Origin: Sanderia malayensis | Taxonomy: Eukaryota; Cnidaria; Scyphozoa; Semaeostomeae; Pelagiidae | Length of the DNA stretch: 64,000 nt | Direction: 5' to 3' | Assembly: GCA_013076295.1 (NCBI GenBank) | Contig: RQOL01000876.1 | Coordinates: forward strand, 2,046,001-2,110,000 | Part shown: one piece after another, positions 11,506-21,158 of the stretch | Numbering within the stretch: the stretch's first letter is position 1 | Layout of the letters: every line of letters starts with the position of its first letter | Translations under genes and position numbers: made by a program | The notes under the pieces: model-generated | What the model saw: only the letters and a program-made list of their open reading frames with translations | The model's database searches: none | Told to the model about the DNA's origin: nothing

Positions 11506-14500
11506 TTACCGTAGCGTGTGCTGTGATCTGCAATGCAGAAGAGACGTGCACAATACATGTGTGTTTGAATGCAGAAAATATAAAGAAGGGGCAAGTTGAG
11601 AAATAGATTGAAATCGGGAACAGGAATAGATTGAAAAGAGAGTAAGAGAGGAGTAAATAACAAAGAATAACAACAATCAAAACATAAAATAATATTAGAT
11701 TGAGATTGTGCTATTAATTAATTCTAACAGGTTTGTGAAGAGAACGCTTTGTGGGAATTAGTTCCAGGTCCAGCCATGGAATGCCCGGACTATTGAGAGA
11801 AAGATGAAAACGAAATTAATAATTAAGCATTTAATTCTATTCTTACGTAGCTGATGGTTGTGATAGTATGGCAGTTCGCGGTTGATATGAAAGCTGTAAA
11901 AATAAATAAGAAACATTGCCATTTATTGCAGAACGTTAAATTAAAGTTTAAAATTGTCTGTTTAGTGATTGTCATGATAAGATAAGAGAAGTATCTCTCG
12001 AAATTTCGCAATCTTGTTCATGGCATGATAAATTCATATCATGCTGAGATTGTTACCAAAGATGGAGAGAAAGGAGTTTACTCACTCTGACTTGTCTTCG
12101 TGATGGATCCAAGGATGAGTTCAGATGCATCGGTGAAGAATGTTGACCTTTGGTAATAAAAGTAATGCATTATTATGTTGTATATGACATAGGACTTTAG
12201 TAGGGCCGGTGACATAGCCTTGTTAGCGCAGTAGGTAGCGCGTCAGTCTCATAATCTGAAGGTCGTGAGTTCGATCCTCACACAGGGCACATTTTTTTCA
12301 CTTAGCTTATAATGCCCAGCAGCATATGCCGTTTTTCCTTATTTAGCAACTTCCTAAAAATAAGCGCCCCCAAAATATATTACATTTTGAAATAAGCGCT
12401 CCTCTCTTGAGCTAAAATGACATTTTTCATGAAAATATTTTGACATTGGTTAAAGATGATAAAGGTTTAATTTCAAAATTAAGTCTCCATTCCTTGACTT
12501 TGCAATAAGCGGCCCCTTTGAATAAACGCCTCGCTTAAAGGCACTGCAATTAATAAACGCCCCGAATTATTCGAGGAAACATGGCATAGTGGCTATAGAA
12601 ACCTCTAGTCATCCTCTTATACCTTATTAGCGCTTAGATAGTGACAGGAATTATGAATATGGGTAATAAGAAATAAAAAAATGAACCTGATGATGAATTA
12701 GATGGTGTTCTGGTTGGAGTTTTGAGAGATGTTGATTCTAGCTGCGAGGCACGGCCAGAAAATGAGCTGTAAGGTGTTGCGACTGAAGGTTTCTGAGAAC
12801 TTGAATCAATTTGCTTCTGAGATGCAGGCAAAGGCACCTGGCGGCTGTTGCCACATGGAGATTGTTGCCTGCTGATAGGTGTGAGTGACCGTTGAAGAGA
12901 ATGAACTGGCGTGATTGACCTAGAAGTAACACAGGGCGTCAGTTAGATTAAATGGAACAGGAAAAGTATAATACAAGTGTACAGTATTCTTGCTTATCAA
13001 TTATAAATATAGTGGTGGTATGAAGATCATCGTGCTATAAAGACAATGACAAAGCATGAAGATGGTAGTTGTATGAAGATGAAGGTAGTGTGAAAGGTGG
13101 TGGTGGTATGAAGATCATGGTGGTGCGAAGATTAAGTAAAGAAGAATGAGATGAAAGAGTCCAGAGAGTGATAGGAAAAAACAAAGAAGACATAAAGCAA
13201 AAACAATGAAGAATCTTCAACTTCTATAAATAACTCAGTTCCACTTATTTATTTAACGATGTCTTGATATAAATCAAGGTCCGAGTCTGTTGACAATCCA
13301 AAAAAAGCAATTCTTATTGCTTATTCCTCAAACCAATAACAGAACAAGCTGCAAGAATAAAAAGGGTAAATAAACCTTGTCATTACCTTGATCTAATTTG
13401 CGATGCAGGGGAACTTTGCGATCCTTGAATGGTTCGTCCTCTAAAAAAATAAATAAAATATTATTTAAAAAACTTTTATAAAATCCTTGCTAATAAAGGT
13501 GCAAGCAGACACTATTTTAGAAAAAAACAGTAGATCTTTGATGTCCATGGAAATGTTTTTACCTCGGTTGAGAGGAAGGATAACCATTTGATGGCGAGTG
13601 TCTGTACATTTTGCATGGTGACGACGTAGCTATGAATATTCAAATCACGACTTCAATTAGAGCTGCAGATACTTGAAAATTTAAATGCTTAAGCGAGGGA
13701 CGGTGGGAAAGATATAGGGTGGGGATAATTAGGTAAAAGAAAACTCCCAATTACCCACATTAAAATCTTGATAACTTGAACCTCAAAAGGAACGCTGCGC
13801 GAATGGTTCGAGTTCACGCATATTCGAGTTACGGATGGATAGAAAATAATTGATAAATGAGAGGGAAAACGAATGGAATGGATGAATTTAAGAATATACA
13901 ACGATGGCCAAAAAATACACAGGAATATGTTGACGATTCCAATATTTTTAAAAGCAATTCCACAAATTAACTGTGTCTTTCTTGGTTAGAAAGTGCTAGC
14001 AAAGCTTTCAGGGGAATATCAATTGACTAGTGTTATAAAAGGTTCGAGTTACCGGGGGTTGAGTTATCGAGATATACTGTGCTCATTTACACCACAAAGA
14101 AGTAAAAAGAAAGAGTGATTGAAAACAGCGATCTTACATATTACTCCACCAACTGGAGGTGTTCTTATAGACAACCTGTCTATTTTCATCGCTTGTTGCT
14201 GGAAGAAAAGACAAACATTAGAATCATAAAGCTAATAGGATCAAACACTGGGAATATTACTTAAATTACTTTACACAAACTTACATATTACTTAAATTAC
14301 TTTACATGAACTTACATGGTGCTGTCCAGGTTTTGGGAGAGTATGACTATAAAAAATGCAAAAATAAATGACATTCAAATAGAGTTACCTTGGGTGTTAA
14401 ATAGCTACCTTTACTAAAACATTAACATAGCTTATAAAACTCATCAGTTATTAACACCAGCAATGCAATTAGGGCCTTTAAAGTTAACAAATTTGAAGCA

Positions 14501-17216
14501 TATACAGTTGAATCTCAATGTGTTGGGCATTCATAGGAAATAGAAATTGATTCTAGTTAGCAAAATTTAATGAAACATTTAGGGTTAAATTTGAAGCATA
14601 CACAGAGCAAGTAAAAATCAGGGGAGACAGACAAATATTGGAGTGGAGTTTGATTAATTGAAAAATCCTGATTCAACTGTACAACTGTATATTTTAAAGA
14701 AAAAATAGCTCAACAAATTGAAATAGTAGGATGTTACCCTGCTGCTTGAAGCTGTGGTCTTCCAGGTGGCATGCCTTTGGGGTCATAATTATTCTGAGGA
14801 CCTAAAAGAAGGAACAAAACAGATTAATAGCAAACATGTGAAAAATTGTAAGCATTAATTGTTAATGATAAAGGTAACATATGGCATTATAAGGTATCTT
14901 ATGTTCAGAGGCTGGCATAAACACAACAACATTGACTTTTACCTGGTGTTCTCTGCAGTGGACTTTGCCTCACTCTGCAAACAGAAAAGTAATTGACTCA
15001 TGAGAACTATATATAATAAAATAACATTTAAACCTAAATGTTATTTTATGTTGTTATTTTGTTGTTATTTTATGCCACATAAAGGATTTTAAGAACCTGG
15101 AGCAAAAATAAAGAGGAAGGCCTTTCATTATTCTCTGTCTCTCTATCGTGAAATATTAAATTGTTGCTTGATGTTATGCAAGGGCGTTGTAAAAACATAG
15201 AAACTGTTTCTTACCGGCCAGGGCTTCCTTCGGGCTGCTGTGATCTCTAAAGACAATGATCAAAGATTCAACAAATCAAACACATCAAATACATGGAACT
15301 GCAGTTAAGATAAAAAGTACAGTAAACAATGTAAATCTGCAGTAAAAACAATATAAAAACTATAAAATATCCAAGAGTTACATCAAAGCCCCAGGCTGAT
15401 ATTTCTATTCAAAACAATAGAAATAACAACAGTTTATTAGCAAAAGGCTGGACGTGTAATTTGCAGTTTCTTATAAGTGGATTCTTACTGTATCAGCTTG
15501 ATTGCCTGCCATAAGCATTAAATTTTGTGTTGCATTATAAATTTTGTATTGTAAAATGTAGAATTTCAAAATAAAAGTGAACTGAACTGAACTGTAAAAA
15601 TGTGGATTCTTATTGTATGTATTAAAAATCAAGATAATGCATGAAGTACCATTTGGTTTATTGCTCTCTTTAGATGATGGTTTTCTTCTTTGAATTTCTG
15701 TAATTCTTTTTGTAGTTCACTGAAATACAAATGTTTAATACCAATGTAAACATCAATAAAGACATAAAAAAACTACTATTACAGTAGAAGTCCTACGTAA
15801 GAAATCTCTAGAGCTATGGAAAGCTTATTAAGAAACTCATTTATAGTGCATTGTAAAGGTGAATATGCTATTCAGGTGGGATATACCAGGATTATAGTAT
15901 ACATAATTGATACATCAAGGGTAAAGCACCTATTTATACCACAAGACTGAGCAATTTTATCATTCTTAGTGAATACCTGAAGGCAATGGCCATTTTCTCA
16001 TTTCTAGAAGTTTCCACCATTGGTGCATTATCCTAAAAATAGAAACACAGAAATTTTGCATGATTGCACTTTGTGAACTAGATAACTGTGATGAAAATTA
16101 GATTTGTTTCAATACTATAAAAGCTCAATTAATGTCCAGGAAATTATTTGATTAACAATGCTCTAGATGGTGGCTTAATGGAGAGAGGAATCAATAAAAT
16201 TCTGAAATAAAATTCAGAAAAATGTTTTTGGAAAACAACTGCAAAGCAGGTTTTATGAACTTTTATGGCTCAATCAATCACAATTTCAGGATCATTGGGC
16301 TTAATTCAAAATGGTCCTTTCAAAGGGGGCTTTATATAACTTTTACAGTTAGTTAACACATACCACCCTCATTTTCTTTTGCAATAATCTTTGTCTGTGG
16401 CCATCTTGAAAATCCATCACCTGAAGAGAGATTGCATTCAAATTAAACTCAGTCAATAATCAGTCAAAAAAATATTTTTGTACACGGCTTGATTAATCAC
16501 ACCAAAATAGTTTTATTCAGGGTTTTACTATGTTGAGATATTACATAGCAAAACTTTTAAATTAGGGTTGCTCGTGTCACAAATATTCATTCATTATATT
16601 CAATTAACATTTAATGAACTTAAATAACCTCAATGATTTGTTTGATTTTTTCTCTTGGCGATACAAAAAATTTTTCCACTTCAGGTTTCATCTAGAAAAA
16701 GGATACAGGGAGTAAGCATACAATGAAACAAGATGTTATTATAATTAAGCATTTGAAACGAAGCAAAACCGCAAATATAATCAAAATGGCTTTCACGGGC
16801 GCATTGACCTTAATGGTTAAAAATGTGCATCTTACTTTATTTGATAAAGGAATAAACGACGCCTTCTGTTTACAAAGTTGACAAAATTCGGATGCTGAAA
16901 AAGAAAATAGAAAGAATCATCTCCCGATATCAAAGAAATATACCTTTCAAATCGAATGTAGAAGGGACTTGGCCTAACACCAACACCAACGACCAATTTG
17001 AAGCAATAGACTGAAGTAGGAAAGTTTTGCTCAATCAATAGTTTGGTCACACACAGCTTTCTATGAAAAATGACATTTGCAGTATAATTAATTTAAAAAC
17101 AAACCTTGTCTTAAACAATTTTCACAGTAAATATGTCCACAGTTTGTGAGATTAAACTGGATTTTAACTTCAAAAGGTTGCTTAAAACACGAATTGCAGT
17201 GAACCCAATCTGCCAT
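11506..17216 (-). CDS. RNF212B: RNF212B-like RING-finger protein (meiotic crossover E3 ligase family)
   Basis: Sixteen exons, read from the start: 17105-17216, 16836-16894, 16629-16691, 16364-16420, 15977-16032, 15650-15719, 15215-15246, 14943-14974, 14738-14801, 14145-14191, 13563-13629, 13387-13440, 12687-12919, 12086-12147, 11847-11893, 11506-11527 (stop). All phases agree; about 358 residues. The N-terminal RING (MADWVHCNSCF, Cys7, Cys10, Cys26, His28, Cys31, Cys34, Cys42, Cys45) is the Zip3/RNF212 type. A coiled coil follows (SELQKELQKFKEENHHLKRA), then a long Ser/Pro/Gln-rich tail with RSRSITP, as in vertebrate RNF212B. The family promotes crossover designation on meiotic chromosomes through SUMO/ubiquitin signalling. 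Several exons are very small (two of 32 nt). An AATAAA at 11445-11450 (minus) suits the poly(A) site. The 3'-most exons rest on splice signals only. Confidence 0.85.
12217..12289 (+). tRNA. tRNA-Met (CAT), elongator type
   Basis: A full 73-nt cloverleaf starts GCCTTGTTAGCGCAG. The acceptor stem of 7 pairs, D stem GCGC/GCGC, anticodon loop CTCATAA and T arm GTGAG/CTCAC are all intact, with discriminator A and a downstream T run. It lies inside an intron (12148-12686) of the RNF212B-like gene, on the opposite strand. It is an inverted near-copy of the tRNA at 10550-10622. Confidence 0.94.
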
Positions 17217-18435
17217 CCCTCGGACGTCTCTTGCATAAAAATATGAAGTTGTTCTTGTTGTTCAGCAAGGCCTGGATCTTCAACTCTCTCGTGAAAACTC
17301 GCGTAGCTTCCACTGCCAGCTTTACAGATCTTTCTCAGTTAATTTATATGCATAGAACATAACTTCATAAAATTCAAAATCAGCCGAAAAATATTCTAAT
17401 ATAATAAACACAAAGTTTGAAGCTTTTGATGAGGAGAAAATAAATTTGTAAAATTTTATGATGGCGTGACCTTGTATTTCGCGCGCGTTTTTGCAACGAA
17501 ACGAGGCTACGAAGCAAATGAAAAAAGCGTGTGGGAACTGGAGTCTTGTCCCAAAAAGTATTGTCCGCGATTAGGGTTAGGTGGGTTAGGGTAAGGGTTA
17601 CGTCATGCGGACGAGAAAGGTGGCCAGGATGAGCAGTAGCCTGCGCAGGAGCATGGTGACGTGGCGCTGGTTGATACATTGGCCTTAGGGTTAGGGTTAG
17701 GGTTAGGGTTGGGGTTAGGGTTACGTCATGCGGAGGAGAAAGGTGGTCAGCATGCGCAGTAGCATAGCCATAGGTACTGCGCAGGAGCATATGTGACGTG
17801 ATGCTGATTGATGCATTGGCCTTAGGGTTAGGGTTAGGGTTAGGGTTAGGGTTAGGGTTAGGGTTAGGGTTACGTCATGCGGTCGAGAAAGGTGGCCAGT
17901 ATGCGCAGTAGCATAGCCATAGGTACTGCGCAGGAGCACATGTGACGTGACACTGGTTGATGCATTGGCCTTAGGGTTAGGGTTAGGGTTAGGGTTAGGG
18001 TTAGGGTTAGGGTTAGGGTTACGTCATGCGGTCGAGAAATGTGGTCAGCATGCGCAGTAGCATAGCCATAGGTACTGCGCAGGAGCATATGTGACGTGCC
18101 GCTGGTTGATGCATTGGCCTTAGGGTTAGGGTTAGGGTTAGGGTTACGTCATGCGGAGGAGAAAGGTCGCTCAACACAAGGGAGTAAAAACGAGCGAGGC
18201 ACAGGGACGCAATGTAGTGAGTCTAAGGGTTAGGATCTAACTCCATAGTATTTCGGGGGGATCCCCTGTCTGTTGCAGATCCCAAATTATGATGACGTCT
18301 TGCAGGCAAGAAAAAAAAACATCAATTCATTGAATTGGATTGATTCGAAAGAAGGCTCAATGTGAAACTATTAACCTTACTGCTTAAATTAACCATTTTA
18401 ATTTGTTTCTTTTTCGTTACAAATACCAAGAAGCG
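17217..18435. promoter_or_regulatory. Shared upstream region of divergent RNF212B-like and Z-like/dsRBD genes
   Basis: The 1.2 kb between two oppositely oriented start codons must hold both promoters. It contains repeated TTACGTCA (CREB/ATF-like) and ATGCGCAGT/CTGCGCAGG (NRF1-like half sites) within the TTAGGG composite repeat. That these bind factors is inference; the motif copies are seen. Confidence 0.45.
17571..18165. repeat. Composite TTAGGG / spacer repeat (interstitial telomere-like), period about 137-149 bp
   Basis: Runs of four to eight TTAGGG units (around 17689, 17820, 17969 and 18119, plus a degenerate run at 17571) alternate with a conserved spacer of about 95-100 bp. The spacer starts TTACGTCATGCGG and contains TGCGCAGTA and TACTGCGCA as a 9-bp inverted pair, then GTGACGTG and a GCATTGGCC end. 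The region separates the start codons of two divergent genes (17216 minus and 18436 plus). Confidence 0.95.
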
Positions 18436-20340
18436 ATGGATACTTCAAGAAGTGCTGGTATGTTACTTGAAATGTTAGTTATCTATTTTGGAGCCCTACG
18501 AAGCAATCTGCTCCCTGCGTTGCGTTGATGGCCTAATTCTTGTCACGGTTCAGGGAGGGACAGAGAGGCACAAAGGATGGGATGGACCCTTTGCTTTCGT
18601 GACTGTCTTGACCAATTGTCATAGAAATTAATCTTATTGAAATGGTAATTTTTCTATTCTGCTTTCACAGCTGACAAGGCTATTTTGGATCTGTTACGAA
18701 AAGCAGGGGTGAATGGGTTGCATGTTGATGACTTGATAGAAACACTTCATTTTGATCACAAAAAACAGATTCTGCCACGACTTTATGCTCTGTCAACTGA
18801 CAATCGCATCCAGAAGGTTGAGGGAAAACAAATTTGGGTAATAAAAAGTGATATTACCGAGAATTCCATGGGTATGTTTAAACTTATACATAACAAATTT
18901 AATTTATCAGTTTTTGTTATCATCAGGTTTTAACAACCTTTTATTTTTGCTCTAGTAAATCCCTTACCCATTTGGATGCAAAGTCAACAACAAGATTCTT
19001 CAAACCAACAACAATTTCCAAGTCAACAACAACAGTTTCCAAATCAACAACAACAGTTTCTAAATCAACAACAACAGTTTCCAAGTCAACAACAGTTTCC
19101 AAATCAACAACAACAGTTTCGAACTCAACAACAACAGTTACCAAATCAACAACAACAGTTACCAAATCAACAACAACAGTTTCCAAATCAACAACAACAG
19201 TTTCCAAATCAACAACAGCAAAGGCGTCCTCGGTATCAACCACCACAACTCCAGCCTGCACAACCACATTTTACTAGCCAGACCAGACAGCCTGCAGCAA
19301 TTTCCACTACCAGAGGTATGTGCAAGATTAAGCAGGTCTTCTTTTTGTGTTTCATTATTTCATTTCTCCATTATTAGCTCATTCAAATTTCTCAATTCGT
19401 AACAGGTGCAATTAGTCGACCACAGCCTTCACCTTCACAAGGTTTCATTTCTTACAAGAATCTTCTACAAGAGGATTGCCAGAAGAAGCACATCCCGACT
19501 CCATCATACAGAACAGAAAAAGATGATTCCCGTGGAGGATACATTGGAATCGTCATCTGCAACTTGCAAGAATTTAGAGCAAAAACTCACATGTTTACAA
19601 CAAAAGAGGCAGAGCAAAGAGTTGCTTTTGACGTACTGCAAATTAAAAATATATTGCCCAGTACTGCTCAATTCGATGTGCAACCACCAAGGAGTTCTCT
19701 TCAATCTCCAGCAAATGAACAGAAACCTCCATTAACAACAGTTTCCTCAGCGGCAAAGCATACTACTCCACTTGCAATGACACTGTCTCAATTTAATCCA
19801 GAAATATCATACAAGAGTAAACTGAATGAATTTGCACAGAAATCAAACACTTCAATAAGTTACAAAGATACGAATCACACTGAAGGATTTATTGCAACAG
19901 TTACTATAGGGGACAATAAATTCAACTCATTGCAGCCAATGAAACAAAAAAAATTAGCCCAACAGAGTGCCGCTTTTGTGGCTCTGAGGTGGATTAATGG
20001 GGGATCAGAACAGGTGCAGAAAGTTCAACAAGCCAACCTCCCTTACACCTCAACCCATGGTCCAGGTCTCAATCCATGCCGGCAGCAAGAGCCGTCACTT
20101 CCTGACAAGAGTATTAACTACAAAGGCCGATTACAGGAGTTCTTAGGAGCACAAATAGTCCAACACCGTCCAAGTTACAACACTGAGAAGAAGGAAATTG
20201 GAGGAAATAATGCATTTGAATCCACTGTGACTATTGATGGGCGAAGTTGGAAAGGTAGAAGAGAGGGTTCGAAAAAACAGGCTGAACAAGATGCAGCAAG
20301 AACTGCAATGCTAGGCCTTAGAATTTCAATTGAAAGATAA
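18436..20340 (+). CDS. Protein with Z-alpha-like winged helix, Gln-rich repeats and three dsRNA-binding domains
   Basis: Exons 18436-18457, 18671-18871, 18956-19315 and 19406-20340, all in phase; about 505 residues. Residues 8-65 form a winged-helix-like segment (AILDLLRKAGVNG ... RLYALSTDNRIQKVEGKQIWVI) that lines up with the Z-DNA/Z-RNA-binding domain of ADAR1-type proteins. The LY and W positions are kept, but the core Asn is replaced. Residues about 82-165 are tandem PNQQQQF repeats. Three dsRBDs follow (about 205-280, 325-395, 425-503). The second (MKQKKLAQQSAA) and third (GSKKQAEQDAA) have the canonical KKxA helix, while the first is weaker (TKEAEQRVAF). No deaminase or kinase domain follows before the stop. 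Double-stranded-RNA binding is well supported; Z-form binding and any antiviral or editing-regulator role are inference. Confidence 0.85.
18976..19225 (+). repeat. In-frame CAA-rich tandem repeat encoding PNQQQQF
   Basis: About eleven 18-21 bp units such as CCAAATCAACAACAACAGTTT within the third exon give a Gln/Asn/Phe-rich low-complexity segment. Units vary in CAA number, so length polymorphism is likely. Confidence 0.9.
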
Positions 20341-20544
20341 CAACATAATTTATTGTACTTTTTGTGACGTACATACTGTTAAAGCAGGGATAATATTGGG
20401 CTCCCTCTTCGCTCTACTCCTGTGAATTTTCCAGCACGAATGAAGATGGATTCTTGTGATAAACCAAAGATAACAACTACCATTATCAGAACAGAGAAAA
20501 ACCATTTAGTTTGTTGTAAGTAAAACACCTGGAAGAGTACGTAG

Positions 20545-20660
20545 AGAAACAATAGAACGATAGAATAATAGAACAATAGAATGACAGAATAATAGAATGA
20601 TAGAATAATAGAACGATAAAACAATAGAAAGATAGAATAATAGAACGATAGAAGAAGACT
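20545..20660. repeat. ATAGAA-based minisatellite
   Basis: Repeats of ATAGAACGATAGAATA type over about 115 bp, downstream of the dsRBD gene. Hydrophobic minus-strand open frames here are artefacts of the repeat. Confidence 0.8.
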
Positions 20661-21007
20661 TGTAGAATAGAAAATTTAAAGGAATCAAATCACAAACAAT
20701 TCTTCACAACTCCTTCTAATATTAAGCTTGCAAAAAATGGCCAGATAGAGACACATGCTACTTTGAACATCACACAGGCCAAATATATAGTGCCAGAGGG
20801 TTTTTACACTGTCACTTTGTTACCAGCACGATTTGTGGGGCAGTCTGGGGCAGTGAGAAAACTTGGGAAATGTATTTTTCCTGCCCAATCACAGGAACAA
20901 CCAAAGTTTTGTTTTCAATTTCAAATTAATATAAAAAATGGAAACTTCACTTTAGTTTTAAAAACCTATAGAAGCCAAGCTTTGTGACTTTGCGACTAGT
21001 TTAAATT
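20661..21007. other. Intergenic sequence between convergent dsRBD and GSS genes
   Basis: An AT-rich stretch. An open frame of 74 codons at 20763 has no recognisable family features. I see no supported gene. Confidence 0.4.
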
Positions 21008-21013
21008 TTTATT
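21008..21013 (-). terminator. Polyadenylation signal of GSS
   Basis: AATAAA on the minus strand 146 nt after the GSS stop codon. Confidence 0.4.
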
Positions 21014-21158
21014 TCGTACTTATATAAGTTCCTTTAATTCTCATAAGCTTCTATATAAATTTAATTCCATATTTAAATCCTATGAATTTATTATATTTAA
21101 ACGTTATTCGTAGTTCTAAATCAACTCAATTTAACAACTCAAGCAAAATTTAACAGAA

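Noticed and set aside
17380..18088. Minus-strand frames with Thr-Leu repeats
   Set aside because: They are translations of CCCTAA repeats in the telomere-like array.
17571..18165. A true chromosome end
   Set aside because: Genes continue on both sides and the TTAGGG runs are short and interrupted, so this is interstitial.
18941..19267. Minus-strand frame with Val-Val-Val-Asp-Leu-Glu repeats and plus-strand Lys-Ser-Thr-Thr-Thr repeats
   Set aside because: Shadows of the CAA-rich coding repeat; the Gln-rich frame is the one joined in phase to the winged helix and dsRBD exons.
20379..20688. Small hydrophobic minus-strand proteins
   Set aside because: They arise from the ATAGAA minisatellite.
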